DNA of 64,000 nt from JAKEFM01 sp035695825 (GTDB lineage Bacteria; Planctomycetota; UBA1135; JAKEFM01), in assembly GCA_035695825.1 (NCBI GenBank), contig DASRRH010000004.1:1-64000 (forward strand), given 5' to 3'. A program made the position numbers and the translations under genes. The notes beneath the pieces were generated by a model. It made no database searches. It was given only the letters and a program-made list of their open reading frames with translations, and was not told the origin of the DNA. This document shows positions 33,980-42,841 of this stretch, piece after piece; within the stretch, counting starts at the first letter, position 1; each line of letters begins with the position of its first letter.

Positions 33980-35931
33980 ACGTGTCCGGCCTGCGCGGCG
34001 AAGCGTCCGTTCGGCGCGTGGAGCGCCGCGTCGGCCGAGAGGTCCCGCACGAGCCGGCCCGCCGGCGCGGTCCCCTCGAACGCGCGCGTCGCGAAGAGGA
34101 CGCGCGGCGTCTCGGACCCCTCCGACCAGAGGAACCCGCGCCCTTCCCGCAGCGCCGTCCTCCGGCGGAGGAGGGAGCGCACCTCGAGGAAGTCGCGGTT
34201 CGCCCGGCGGATCGCCTCGCGCGCGGCGGAAGCCCCCCCCCCGCCGGTCTTCGCCTCGGCCGCCGGATCGAGCCACTCGAGCGGGACGATCGGGGGCGAG
34301 CCCGCGGCGATCGACCCGAAGTAGATCTCGGGGAGCGAGCCCGGATCGCCGGTGAGCATCCGCGACGAGCGGAACTCGAGCGGTTCGCGGCGGGCGGCGT
34401 CCATCCACCCGCCGTTCAGGGCGAACGCGGAGAACTCCCCTTCTGCGTAGAGGAGACCCGCGCCCGCGCCCTGGAACGCGCGGGCCCGCGCGACGTGGCG
34501 GTCCTCGTTGGTCCGGGGGGGGCTCGCGCGGTGGTCCCTCGTCGCCGCGTGGACGAAGAACGAGTCGATCCAGAGGCCGTCGATCCCCCCGCGGGCGCAG
34601 GCGTTCCGCACCCGGTCGACGGAGTAGTCGAAGAAGGATCCGCGCAGGTCGAGCAGAGGGCCGCCGACCGCGGTGAACTCGAACGGGCGCCCGTGCTCGT
34701 CCCGCATCGGCCAGTCGCCGTGCTCGGCGAGGAGGGGAGAGCCCGAGGCGAGGTGCGCGCAGGGGAGCCACGCGACGACGTCCAGCCTTCGGGCGTGCGC
34801 GGCGTCGCAGAAAGTGCGCAGCCCCTCGACTCCTCCCCGCGACGCCGCCACCTCGAGATCGATCACGGAGAGGGACTTCCCTCCCTTTCCCTCGCTCTGG
34901 AGGGTCGTCCAGATGCAGGCGAGGTAGACCCGGCGAAAGCCGAGGTCGGCCGCGAGGTCGAGCCAGGGGAGGGCGTCGGCGAACGTGCGCCCGGGCCCGA
35001 GCTCGGGGATCGCCGCGGTCGGCAGCGCCTCGGTCTCCGCCACGCCGGCGTCGCGGCGGAGCTCGGCGTGGACGTGATCGAGGAGGGACGTCCGGAGCGC
35101 GTCGCGCCGCAGGCGGTCGGCTCGCGCGTCCTCGGCGGGGGCGAACAGCACGATCCGGGGAGGGACCCGGACGGCTGCGCCGGCGGGCAGCGCCACGACG
35201 TCCTCGAACGAGAGGCGGCCATCCCCCGCGTCCTTGCGGCGATAGGTCTCGCAGCCGACCGGCACCCGCTCTTCCGAGCCCGTCGAGAGGACGGTCGCCA
35301 TCGGGAGGCGATAGGCGCAGAGGACCCCCGCGGCGGTCGCCAGGAGGTCGAAGGCGGGCCCGCGCGCGAAGGAGGCGACGTTCGCCTCCTCGAAGGCGTC
35401 CCCCCTCTCGATGCGACGGCTTCCGAGGAAGCCTCCCTCCACCGTCCCTCCCGGCTCGAAGGTCCCCCGGTCGACCAGCGTGTGCGCGCGCCCCGAGCGG
35501 CCGCGAAACTCGTAGGCGATCGAGAGCCCCGCGAACGTCGCCGCGGGGAGCCGGGCCTCGACCGGCCGGAGGATCCAGCGGAGTTCGTCCTCGGTCTCCC
35601 GGGAGCGCTCGACGAGGGTCGTCCGAACGACGACCGCGTCCCCCTCCGGGCCGTGGCCGAGGTACCGGCAAGAGTTGTAGCGTCCGCCGCGATCGGTCCC
35701 GACGAGGGGCCGGATCGACGTCGAGGGATCGCGGAGCGCGATCCCCCCGGAGCGCACCCCCCCGATCCCGAGGAAGTCCGAGCCCTCGACGAGGAGATCG
35801 CACGCGATCCCGTTCGGGAAGGCGACCTCGATCCCGTGCGGAGCCGGGGGACGCGCCGGGGCGGGGGCCGGGGAGGGCTCCGCCGGCGCACGGAGGAGGA
35901 GGAGGAGGGCGGCGGCGAGGGAGGGGCGCAT
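33952..35931 (-). CDS. Exported GH36/alpha-galactosidase-like glycoside hydrolase
   Basis: 659 aa from ATG 35931, whose A is also the last base of the upstream stop (TGATG). Residues 1-18 are a signal peptide. The first 300 residues are beta-rich. From about residue 320 a TIM-barrel-like domain appears: 'LDLAADLGFRRVYLACIW', 'RRLDVVAWLPCAHL' and 'RGGIDGLWIDSFFVHA', where the Asp after 'GLWI' matches the nucleophile position of GH36/GH31-type enzymes. It could trim or recycle the surface polysaccharide made by the locus. The general acid residue and the sugar are not known. It runs against the flanking genes. Confidence 0.68.
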   Translation of the reverse strand: MRPSLAAALLLLLRAPAEPSPAPAPARPPAPHGIEVAFPNGIACDLLVEGSDFLGIGGVRSGGIALRDPSTSIRPLVGTDRGGRYNSCRYLGHGPEGDAVVVRTTLVERSRETEDELRWILRPVEARLPAATFAGLSIAYEFRGRSGRAHTLVDRGTFEPGGTVEGGFLGSRRIERGDAFEEANVASFARGPAFDLLATAAGVLCAYRLPMATVLSTGSEERVPVGCETYRRKDAGDGRLSFEDVVALPAGAAVRVPPRIVLFAPAEDARADRLRRDALRTSLLDHVHAELRRDAGVAETEALPTAAIPELGPGRTFADALPWLDLAADLGFRRVYLACIWTTLQSEGKGGKSLSVIDLEVAASRGGVEGLRTFCDAAHARRLDVVAWLPCAHLASGSPLLAEHGDWPMRDEHGRPFEFTAVGGPLLDLRGSFFDYSVDRVRNACARGGIDGLWIDSFFVHAATRDHRASPPRTNEDRHVARARAFQGAGAGLLYAEGEFSAFALNGGWMDAARREPLEFRSSRMLTGDPGSLPEIYFGSIAAGSPPIVPLEWLDPAAEAKTGGGGASAAREAIRRANRDFLEVRSLLRRRTALREGRGFLWSEGSETPRVLFATRAFEGTAPAGRLVRDLSADAALHAPNGRFAAQAGHVYRFEDPPR

Positions 35932-36869
35932 CACTCCTCGCCTTCGACCCGGAAGTCGTCCAGGGTGAAATGCTCTCCCCCCGCCTCGGCGGGGACGCAG
36001 GAGAAGCGGACGCGGAACGAGGAGCCTCGGGCGCGGAACGCCGCCGTGAACGGCGTCCCCTCCCACGACCCCGAGTGCGCGGCGCCCTTCACCGCGGCCA
36101 CGGATTCCGCCCCGAGAGGCGCCCCCGGCTCCCCGCCCTCGACGACCTGGGCGACGAGGTCGCGCACGCCGGAGGCCTCGATCCACGCCGCGACGCGGTA
36201 CGCCCGTCCGGGCTGGCTCGGGAAGGCCTCGGTCTCGAGGACGGTGATCGGCCTCCCGCTCGCGCGCGCGTGGTCCCGCTCCTCGCGCACCCTGCGCCAG
36301 GCCTCGAAGTCCCAGCCTTCGGCGGGAGGCGGATCGGGGATCGCGGGGCGGGACGGGGCGCGATACGCGAGCGCGGCAGATCCGCCGACGCCGATTCCGG
36401 GCGCCGCCGCGACGCCCTCTCCCGCGGACCAACCGGGCGGGAGTCCCGACTCGAAGTCGAAGGAGCGGACGGTGTGGAGGGGGACCCCCTCGAGGGAGGG
36501 CTTCCCCGCGGCGCCCCCCGGAGCGCCGGCCTTCCCCGTCGTGCCCTTCGCGGCCGGCGTCGCGCCGGGATCCGCGCTCGACTTGGGAGGCCCGTCCTTT
36601 CCGGCCGGCCCCTTCCCGTCCCCCGTCCCGTACCGGGAGCGGAGGAACCGCTCCGCCGAGGCGGAGTCGGACGCGGCCACGGCGCGCAGTTTCTCGTAAA
36701 CTCCGGGGTCTTCGCGACGGAGCCTCTCCCAGAGGTCGTCCAGCGCGGGCTGGGACTGGGGAGGGGGCGAGGCCTTCTGCGCTCCGGGCAGGGGCGGAGA
36801 TGCCACCGTGATCGCCATCGCGAGGACGACGGCCGGGACGCTTCGGAGGCTGCGCTGCACCGCACTCAT
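35931..36869 (-). CDS. Exported hypothetical protein, partner of the GH36-like enzyme
   Basis: 312 aa from ATG 36869. A signal peptide ends near 'PLPGAQ'. A low-complexity Gly/Lys/Pro/Ala linker (residues about 80-130) separates a short helical part ('LDDLWERLRREDPGVYEKL') from a C-terminal beta-sandwich of about 170 residues ('HTVRSFDFESGLPPGWS', 'GEHFTLDDFRVEG'). The latter looks like a carbohydrate-binding jelly roll with the common 'fDdFrv' ending. It shares a base with the next gene, so the two should be made together; a sugar-binding helper role is inference. Confidence 0.65.
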   Translation of the reverse strand: MSAVQRSLRSVPAVVLAMAITVASPPLPGAQKASPPPQSQPALDDLWERLRREDPGVYEKLRAVAASDSASAERFLRSRYGTGDGKGPAGKDGPPKSSADPGATPAAKGTTGKAGAPGGAAGKPSLEGVPLHTVRSFDFESGLPPGWSAGEGVAAAPGIGVGGSAALAYRAPSRPAIPDPPPAEGWDFEAWRRVREERDHARASGRPITVLETEAFPSQPGRAYRVAAWIEASGVRDLVAQVVEGGEPGAPLGAESVAAVKGAAHSGSWEGTPFTAAFRARGSSFRVRFSCVPAEAGGEHFTLDDFRVEGEE

Positions 36870-36955
36870 CGGGCTGACTCCGCAAGGCGCGCGCGCACGA
36901 TACCCGACCCCGCGACTACGATCGACCCTCACCCCCGTGGAACGAGAGAGGAGCG

Positions 36956-38050
36956 ATGTCCCCGGATCCGGCTGATTCCCCGGCGAGGCCGTCCGCGGGA
37001 GCCGGACGGCGTCGCCGGCTCGCCCTCGTCGCGGGCTCGGGCCTCCTCCTCGCCCTGCTCGGGGAGGTCGCCGTCCGCGTCTACGACGGCGTGCGCGGCG
37101 TCTCGCCGCACAGCCACAACTTCGCCTACTTCCTCTTCCGACCCCATCCCTACCGCGGCTACTCCCTCGCCCCCGGGCTGCGCATCCGGTTCGCGCACGG
37201 CCGGACGATCGGAGTCAACTCGCTCGGCTTCCGCGGTCCGGAGTTCACCCCCGAGAAGCCTCCGGGGACCACGCGGATCTTCTGTCTCGGGGAGTCCTCG
37301 ACCTTCGGCCTCTACGAGAGCGACGAGGACGTCTGGCCGCGGCGCCTCGAGGAGAGGCTCCGCGCGCGGTTCCCCGACCGGCGCTTCGAGGTGGTGAACG
37401 CCGGCGTCCCCGGCTACTCGAGCTACGAATCGCTGATCTACCTCCAGCAGGAGATCGTGAACTACCGCCCCGACGCCGTCCTCGCCTACCACGGCTGGAA
37501 CGACGCGATCAAGCTCGGGACGATCGGGGCGAGCGGCAACCTCCCCGAGACGGGGATCCTCCGGGTCCGGCACGTCGAGAAGCACGGCTGGCTGCGGGAC
37601 CTCCTCAACGGCTCCTCCCTGTTCGGCGTCCTCGAGAACCGGGTGCTCGACCCCCTGTGGGTCGCCCGCCACGAGGGGCGCTGGTTCTTCGACCGGCTCT
37701 ACGACGAGCGAAACGTCGAGACCGACCTCGCCGCCTTCGAGCGCAACCTCCGCGCGATCGCGCGGTTCGCCGGGGACAACGGCTTCGAAGCGGTCCTCTG
37801 CGCCCCGATCGTCCGCCGCGGCGATCCCGCGGCGGAGCCAAAGTGGGCGCGCTGGATCCCCCGCTGCGAGGAAACCGTGCGCAAGGTCGCGCGGGAGACC
37901 GGCGCGGCCCTGGCCGACGCGGCGAGGGGCGTCGAGGCGAAGCCCGAGTACCTCCTCGACCCGGTCCACTTCACTCCGCGCGGAAGCGAGGCGATGGCGG
38001 AGTTCCTCGCCGCCCGCCTCGCCGAAATCCTGCCGAAGGCCGCCCGGTGA
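36956..38050 (+). CDS. SGNH-type hydrolase with GES motif (2)
   Basis: 364 aa. AGGAG precedes the ATG. One N-terminal helix (about 20-38) leads to the SGNH domain. The nucleophile motif reads 'FCLGESSTFGLYES', so the usual GDS is GES. 'NAGVPGYSSYESL', 'YHGWNDAIKLG' and 'LDPVHFTPRGSEAMAEF' supply the remaining blocks. The change of Asp to Glu next to the Ser is seen in some polysaccharide-locus SGNH proteins and need not inactivate it. It is the first of four genes joined by 4-base overlaps up to 42841. Confidence 0.83.
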   Translation: MSPDPADSPARPSAGAGRRRRLALVAGSGLLLALLGEVAVRVYDGVRGVSPHSHNFAYFLFRPHPYRGYSLAPGLRIRFAHGRTIGVNSLGFRGPEFTPEKPPGTTRIFCLGESSTFGLYESDEDVWPRRLEERLRARFPDRRFEVVNAGVPGYSSYESLIYLQQEIVNYRPDAVLAYHGWNDAIKLGTIGASGNLPETGILRVRHVEKHGWLRDLLNGSSLFGVLENRVLDPLWVARHEGRWFFDRLYDERNVETDLAAFERNLRAIARFAGDNGFEAVLCAPIVRRGDPAAEPKWARWIPRCEETVRKVARETGAALADAARGVEAKPEYLLDPVHFTPRGSEAMAEFLAARLAEILPKAAR

Positions 38051-39624
38051 ACCGGACCGGTCCCGCGGGAGCGACCGGAACCCCGTCCCCGCTGCGGTCG
38101 AGCGCCGCCGTGTCCGCGGCCGTCGCCCTCTGGATCGTCACGGGCCTCGTCGTCAACGCCGCCCTTGCCGGGCGCTTCGGGGCGGGGGCGGCGATGGATG
38201 CCTACCTCGCCGCTTCGACCCTTCCGACCCTCGTCGCCATCGTGCTGCAGGGGGGCTTCACGCTGACGCTCGTCCCCGTCGTCGTCGAGCTCGAGGCGCG
38301 CGGAGACTTCGACGCGAGCCGTCGGCTCTTCGCCGCGTTCTTCCGGTGGAGCCTCCTCCTCCTCGGGGCCCTCGCCCTCGCCGTCGCGGTCGCCGCCGCG
38401 CCTCTCGTCGGACTCGTCGTTCCCGGCCACGACCCGAAGCGGACGGACCTCGCGGCCGGACTCCTCCGGATCTTCGCCCCGTCCCTCCTCCTCCAGGGCC
38501 TCTCGACCTACTTCCAGAGCGTCCACTACGCGCGCCACCGCTACGGGGCCGCGTCGCTCGCTCCCGTCGCCGGCAACCTCGCCACGCTCTTCTTCGTCGT
38601 CGCCTTCGGGCGCCGCTGGGGGATCGCGAGCGCCGCCTGGGGCGTCGGCGCCGGGGCGCTCCTGCAGTGCCTCCTCCTCGCGCGGACGCCGGGGCCCGGG
38701 GCGGCGCTCCTCGCGCCGGGCCCGTGGGGGGACCCTTCCCTGCGCAAGCTCGCCGCGCTCCTCTGGCCCGTCCTCGTCGGGTCGATCCTCTACCGCAGCA
38801 ACGCTCTCGTCGAGCGCCACATCGTCTCGTACGGCCCCGAGAAGTCGATCTCGTACCTCGGCTTCGCGGCGAAGGTCATCGGGTTCCTCGTGATGCTCGT
38901 CTCGCAGGGGATGAGCCTCACGCTCCTCTCCCGCCTCTCCGCGCAGGCCGCGCGCGGCGAGGAGGCCGCCCTCCGGACCTCCCTCGGCCAGGCGCTGCGC
39001 GCGAGCCTCCTCCTCTCGATTCCCGCGACCCTCCTCCTCGCCGCCGTGCGCGTCCCCGTCGTGCAGGTCCTCTTCGAGCGGAAAGCCTTCCTCCCGGAAG
39101 ACACCGCGGGCACGTCGAGCGCCCTCCTCTGCTACCTCGGGGCGGTCCTCGGCGGGTGCGTCGGGACGACGCTCTCCCGCGTCCTGTACGCCCGCCAGCG
39201 GACGCGGATCGCCGTCGCGATCGGGATCGCCGGGGCGGCGCTGCACCTCCTCCTCGCGGCGCTCCTCTTCCGCCCGTACGGATTCCGCGGCGTCGCCCTC
39301 GCCTACTCGGCCTCGCAGCTGGCGTGCGTCCTCCTGCTCGCGCTCGTCGCGCGCCGGCTGATCGGGAGCCTCGACCTCAAGCCGGTCCTCGCGGCGGGCG
39401 CCGCCTCCCTGCTCGCTTCGGTCCCGATGGCCCTGGGCGCCTCCCTCCTCGTGCGCGCCCTCGGGCTCGAGAGAGCGCCGATGGCGGGAAAGGTCTCCGG
39501 CCTCGCGTGCACGGGGGTCGCCAGCCTCTCCGCGTTCCTCCTCCTCGCCCACCTCCTCGGCGTCGAAGAGATCGGTTGGGTCCTCGGACGGCTCCGGCGA
39601 GCCCTCTCGCGGAGAGCGGCGTGA
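38047..39624 (+). CDS. MurJ/MviN-type lipid flippase
   Basis: 525 aa from GTG 38047, overlapping the previous stop as GTGA. About 14 hydrophobic helices are visible. 'AYLAASTLPTLVAIVLQGGFTLTLVPVV' (key part 'AYLAASTLPTLVAIVLQGG') matches helix 1-2 of MurJ-like proteins, and 'PVVQVLFERKAFLPEDTAGTSSAL' near residue 335 is another MurJ-like block. In this operon it more likely flips the lipid-linked polysaccharide repeat than lipid II; a cell-wall role cannot be excluded from sequence alone. Confidence 0.82.
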   Translation: MNRTGPAGATGTPSPLRSSAAVSAAVALWIVTGLVVNAALAGRFGAGAAMDAYLAASTLPTLVAIVLQGGFTLTLVPVVVELEARGDFDASRRLFAAFFRWSLLLLGALALAVAVAAAPLVGLVVPGHDPKRTDLAAGLLRIFAPSLLLQGLSTYFQSVHYARHRYGAASLAPVAGNLATLFFVVAFGRRWGIASAAWGVGAGALLQCLLLARTPGPGAALLAPGPWGDPSLRKLAALLWPVLVGSILYRSNALVERHIVSYGPEKSISYLGFAAKVIGFLVMLVSQGMSLTLLSRLSAQAARGEEAALRTSLGQALRASLLLSIPATLLLAAVRVPVVQVLFERKAFLPEDTAGTSSALLCYLGAVLGGCVGTTLSRVLYARQRTRIAVAIGIAGAALHLLLAALLFRPYGFRGVALAYSASQLACVLLLALVARRLIGSLDLKPVLAAGAASLLASVPMALGASLLVRALGLERAPMAGKVSGLACTGVASLSAFLLLAHLLGVEEIGWVLGRLRRALSRRAA

Positions 39625-41459
39625 GCGGGTCCGTCGCGACCGGGCCCCGCGAGTCCTCCCTTCCGCTCCGGCTTCTCGTCCCGCTCGCGGCCACCCTCGT
39701 CGGGCTCCTCCTGCACGGCTATCGGTTCGGCGTCGTCGACCAGGACATCTACCTCCCCCTCGTATCGAAGGGACTCCCCGACGCGCGATTCCATCCCGCG
39801 GACGTCCTCTTCCGCGCCGACGTCTCGGCCTACTCCCTCTTCTGGTGGGCGGTCGAGAGGGGGGAGGCCCTCCTCGACCTCGAGCGGCTCCTCGCCCTCC
39901 TCTACCCGATCTGCGCCTTCGCCTACCTCGCGGCGATCGGGAGCGCCGCCCGGGCGATCGGACTCGGGGAGAGGGCGAGCGCCCTCGCGACGCTCCTCGC
40001 CGCGTGTCCGCTCCCCGTCGGGGGGGTGTACGCGGACCCGGGGGCGGCTTCGATCCAGACGTGGAACGTCTACGTGACGCATCGGTCCGCGGCGACCGCG
40101 GTCTCCTGGGCGTCCATCGCCGGCGCCCTGCGCGGGCGATGGGTCCCCTCGCTCGGGCTCGCGGGGCTCGTCTTCTCGCTCCACCCCGTCAGCGCGGCGC
40201 CGCTCCTCGCCGCCGTCGGGGGGCTCGCCGTCGCCGATCGGGCGCACCGGACGCGGTTCGGCCGACTCGCCCCCCTCGCGCTCCTCGCCGGCGCGGCGCC
40301 GTTCGCGATCCTCCGGTCGGGACGGACGGGGGGCTCCTCCCCGTTCGCCCCCGTCGATCCCGCGTGGCTCGAGATCGTCCGGCTGCGCAACCCCTACGCC
40401 TTCCTCCGGAGCTGGAGCCCGTTCGCGTTCGCGATCCTCCTCCTCTTCGCAGCGGCCGCGCTCGTCTCCGCGGGGCTCGAGGCTCCTCTCGCGGGGGCGG
40501 CCCGGCGACGCGTCCGCGCCCTCCTCGCCGGAGTGGCGGTCCTCTGCGCGGCCGCCTTCCCGTTCACCGACCTCCATCCTCTCGCCGGAGCCGTCCAGTT
40601 CCAGGTCTATCGGGGCCTCGCGTTCCCCGTCCTCCTCGCCGTCCTGCTCTTCGCCCGCGGAGCGGTCCCGGCCCTGGCGGGAGGCCCGGCGCTCGGAGCG
40701 GCCGCCGCGTGGACGGCGGCCTCCCTCGTCTCCTTCGACGAGAGACTCCTCCTCCTCGGGCTGCTCGCGATGCTCCTCGCCCGCGCCCGGGCGGGACGAC
40801 CCGCGAGCGCGATGGCGTGGATCGCCTTCGCGGCGTCGCTCGCCGCCGTCGCCGGCGCGACGGTCGCGGGAGGGGAATGGCGACCGCTGACGGCGGGACG
40901 TCTCGCCCTGTGCGGAGGAGCGGCGCTCGGCGCGGCGTTCGGGGCGCTCGCGCTGCGGACGGAGGTGCCGCGGCGCGTCGGGCCGATCGCCCTCGCCGCC
41001 GGCCTCCTCGTCGCGGTCGGCCTGGTCCCGCTCGCGAGCCCCGAGCGCCGGCGGCGGCGGTTCGACTGGCCGGGACGTCCGCCGCGGGACGGGTGGGAGG
41101 AGGTCCAGGCCTGGTCGAAGAGGAACCTCGGCCGGGCGCTCGTCGTCGTACCTCCCGAACGGTCGGGGTTCCGCACCGGATCGCTTCGAAGCGTCCTCGT
41201 CGGCTTCAAGGACGGCGGCGCGGCGCTCCTCGACCGGGAGTTCGCGATCGAGTGGCGCGACCGCATGAAGGCGATCGGCGCCCTCGCGGACGGGGAGGGG
41301 TACCGCCGGCTTGGCCCGGCGGACTTCGACGGGCTGGCGGAGCGGTTCGGCGCGACCCACGTCGTCGTCGAGGCCGCCCGTTCCCTGCCCGGCGAGGCGG
41401 TTCACCGCAACCCCGAGTTCGCCGTCTACGTGCTGCCGTTCGGACGCGCGCCCCGATGA
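39621..41459 (+). CDS. Polytopic membrane protein, DUF6798-like
   Basis: 612 aa from GTG 39621 (GTGA overlap). About a dozen helices are followed by a soluble C-terminal part of 130 residues. 'DQDIYLPLVSKGLPDARFHPADVLF' near the N-terminus (key part 'DIYLPLVSKGLPDARF') and 'WEEVQAWSKRNLGRALVVVPP' after the helices resemble DUF6798 proteins, which look like GT-C-fold transferases. It may move a polyprenyl-linked sugar or act on acyl groups; no activity is established. It lies between a flippase and a sugar dehydratase gene, so a role in the same polymer is expected. Confidence 0.68.
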   Translation: MSGSVATGPRESSLPLRLLVPLAATLVGLLLHGYRFGVVDQDIYLPLVSKGLPDARFHPADVLFRADVSAYSLFWWAVERGEALLDLERLLALLYPICAFAYLAAIGSAARAIGLGERASALATLLAACPLPVGGVYADPGAASIQTWNVYVTHRSAATAVSWASIAGALRGRWVPSLGLAGLVFSLHPVSAAPLLAAVGGLAVADRAHRTRFGRLAPLALLAGAAPFAILRSGRTGGSSPFAPVDPAWLEIVRLRNPYAFLRSWSPFAFAILLLFAAAALVSAGLEAPLAGAARRRVRALLAGVAVLCAAAFPFTDLHPLAGAVQFQVYRGLAFPVLLAVLLFARGAVPALAGGPALGAAAAWTAASLVSFDERLLLLGLLAMLLARARAGRPASAMAWIAFAASLAAVAGATVAGGEWRPLTAGRLALCGGAALGAAFGALALRTEVPRRVGPIALAAGLLVAVGLVPLASPERRRRRFDWPGRPPRDGWEEVQAWSKRNLGRALVVVPPERSGFRTGSLRSVLVGFKDGGAALLDREFAIEWRDRMKAIGALADGEGYRRLGPADFDGLAERFGATHVVVEAARSLPGEAVHRNPEFAVYVLPFGRAPR

Positions 41460-42841
41460 AACCGACCCGCAGCTCGAAGGAGGAAGCGTTGACCCATCGA
41501 AGACCGCAGTTCCGCGTCGAGACCACCCTCTCCGCGCGTGCGTCGCAGCGGCCGAAGCCCGGGCCGCGCTTCCCGTACGGGCGCCACCTCTTCGACGAAC
41601 GAGAGATCGAGGCCGCCCGGGAGGCCCTCCTCGACCGGCGCCTCAGCGGAGGGGAGCGGACGGCGCGGTTCGAGGAGGCCTTCGCGCGGCTCGTCGGCGC
41701 GCCGTTCGCCTGCTTCGTCAACTCCGGCTCCTCGGCGAACCTCCTCGCGGCGGCAGCCCTCGTCGCGGCGGAAGGGGAGAATGCGCTCCGTCCGGGCGAC
41801 GAGGTGGTCGTCCCCGCGCTCTCGTTCCCGACGACGGCGAACGCCTTCCTCTTCCAGGGTCTCTCGATCGTTCTCGCCGACGTGCGTCGCGACACGCTCA
41901 CGATCGACGCCGCGACGGTCGCGCCCTGCCTCGGGCGGCGCACCCGCGCCCTCTCCGTCCTCCACACGCTCGGCAATCCCTGCGAGATGGAGAGCCTGCT
42001 CGCCCTCGCGAGGGACCGCCGTCTCGTCGTGCTCGAGGATGCGTGCGAGGCGCTCGGAACGACGTGGCGCGGGCGCGCCGCCGGGACGTTCGGCGCGCTC
42101 GGGACCTACTCCTTCTATCCTGCGCACCAGATCACGACCGGCGAAGGGGGGTGCGTCGTCGGCGCCGATCCGGCGCTCGTGCCGGCGCTCCACTCGCTCC
42201 GCGACTGGGGACGCGACTGCCCGTGCGAGCGGTGCGCGAGCGCGGGGAAGGGAGACCGTCGAGCGCCCCTCCCCGGCGACTGGGACCGTCACTTCCTCTA
42301 CACGCACCGGGGCTTCAACCTGAAGGCCCTCGATCTGCAGGCGGCGATCGGCCTCGCGCAGATCGAGAAGTTCCCCCGTTTCCGGGCGGCGCGGAAGGCG
42401 AACTTCGCGCGGCTGAGGGGATGGTTCGCGGAGCGCGAGGACCTCTTCGCTCCGACGCGGACGCCTCCGGGCGGCGATCCCTGCTGGTTCGCGTTCCCCG
42501 TCGTGCTGCGGGAGGGGAGGCTCTCGCGCCCCGGACTCCTGCGGTTCCTCGCCGACCGCGGCGTCGAGACGCGCCCGCTCCTCGCCGGAAACCTCGCGCG
42601 CCAGCCCGGATTCTCCGGCGCGAAGATCCGGATCCCCGCGCCGCTGCCGGAGGCCGAGCACCTCGTCCGCAACGGCTTCTTCGTCGGCCTCCACCCCGGC
42701 CTCTCCTCGGAGGACATCGACGCGATGCTCCGCGCGTTCGGCGACTTCGTCGATCGAGGGGGGGCGGCCCGTCCCGATCACCTTCCCGCGATCTCGCGCA
42801 GGAGGTCGATGAGGCGCGCCGCGACCCGCTCGAAAGAGTAG
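41456..42841 (+). CDS. rfbH: RfbH-type CDP-4-keto-6-deoxyhexose 3-dehydratase (E1), Fe-S/PMP type
   Basis: 461 aa from ATG 41456 (ATGA overlap). TTG 41489, with AAGGAGG five bases upstream, is an alternative giving 450 aa. The fold is DegT/DnrJ-type, but the PLP lysine is His224 ('FYPAHQITTGEGG'), as in E1. The cluster signature C-X57-C-X1-C is exact (Cys197, Cys255, Cys257), with His224 27 residues after Cys197 as in Yersinia E1. The fourth ligand is shifted: the next Cys is Cys260, not X7 downstream. The enzyme removes the 3-hydroxyl of a CDP-sugar on the way to 3,6-dideoxyhexoses. No E3-type reductase or CDP-sugar genes are nearby. Its tail overlaps the convergent gene by 64 bases. Confidence 0.8.
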   Translation: MKPTRSSKEEALTHRRPQFRVETTLSARASQRPKPGPRFPYGRHLFDEREIEAAREALLDRRLSGGERTARFEEAFARLVGAPFACFVNSGSSANLLAAAALVAAEGENALRPGDEVVVPALSFPTTANAFLFQGLSIVLADVRRDTLTIDAATVAPCLGRRTRALSVLHTLGNPCEMESLLALARDRRLVVLEDACEALGTTWRGRAAGTFGALGTYSFYPAHQITTGEGGCVVGADPALVPALHSLRDWGRDCPCERCASAGKGDRRAPLPGDWDRHFLYTHRGFNLKALDLQAAIGLAQIEKFPRFRAARKANFARLRGWFAEREDLFAPTRTPPGGDPCWFAFPVVLREGRLSRPGLLRFLADRGVETRPLLAGNLARQPGFSGAKIRIPAPLPEAEHLVRNGFFVGLHPGLSSEDIDAMLRAFGDFVDRGGAARPDHLPAISRRRSMRRAATRSKE

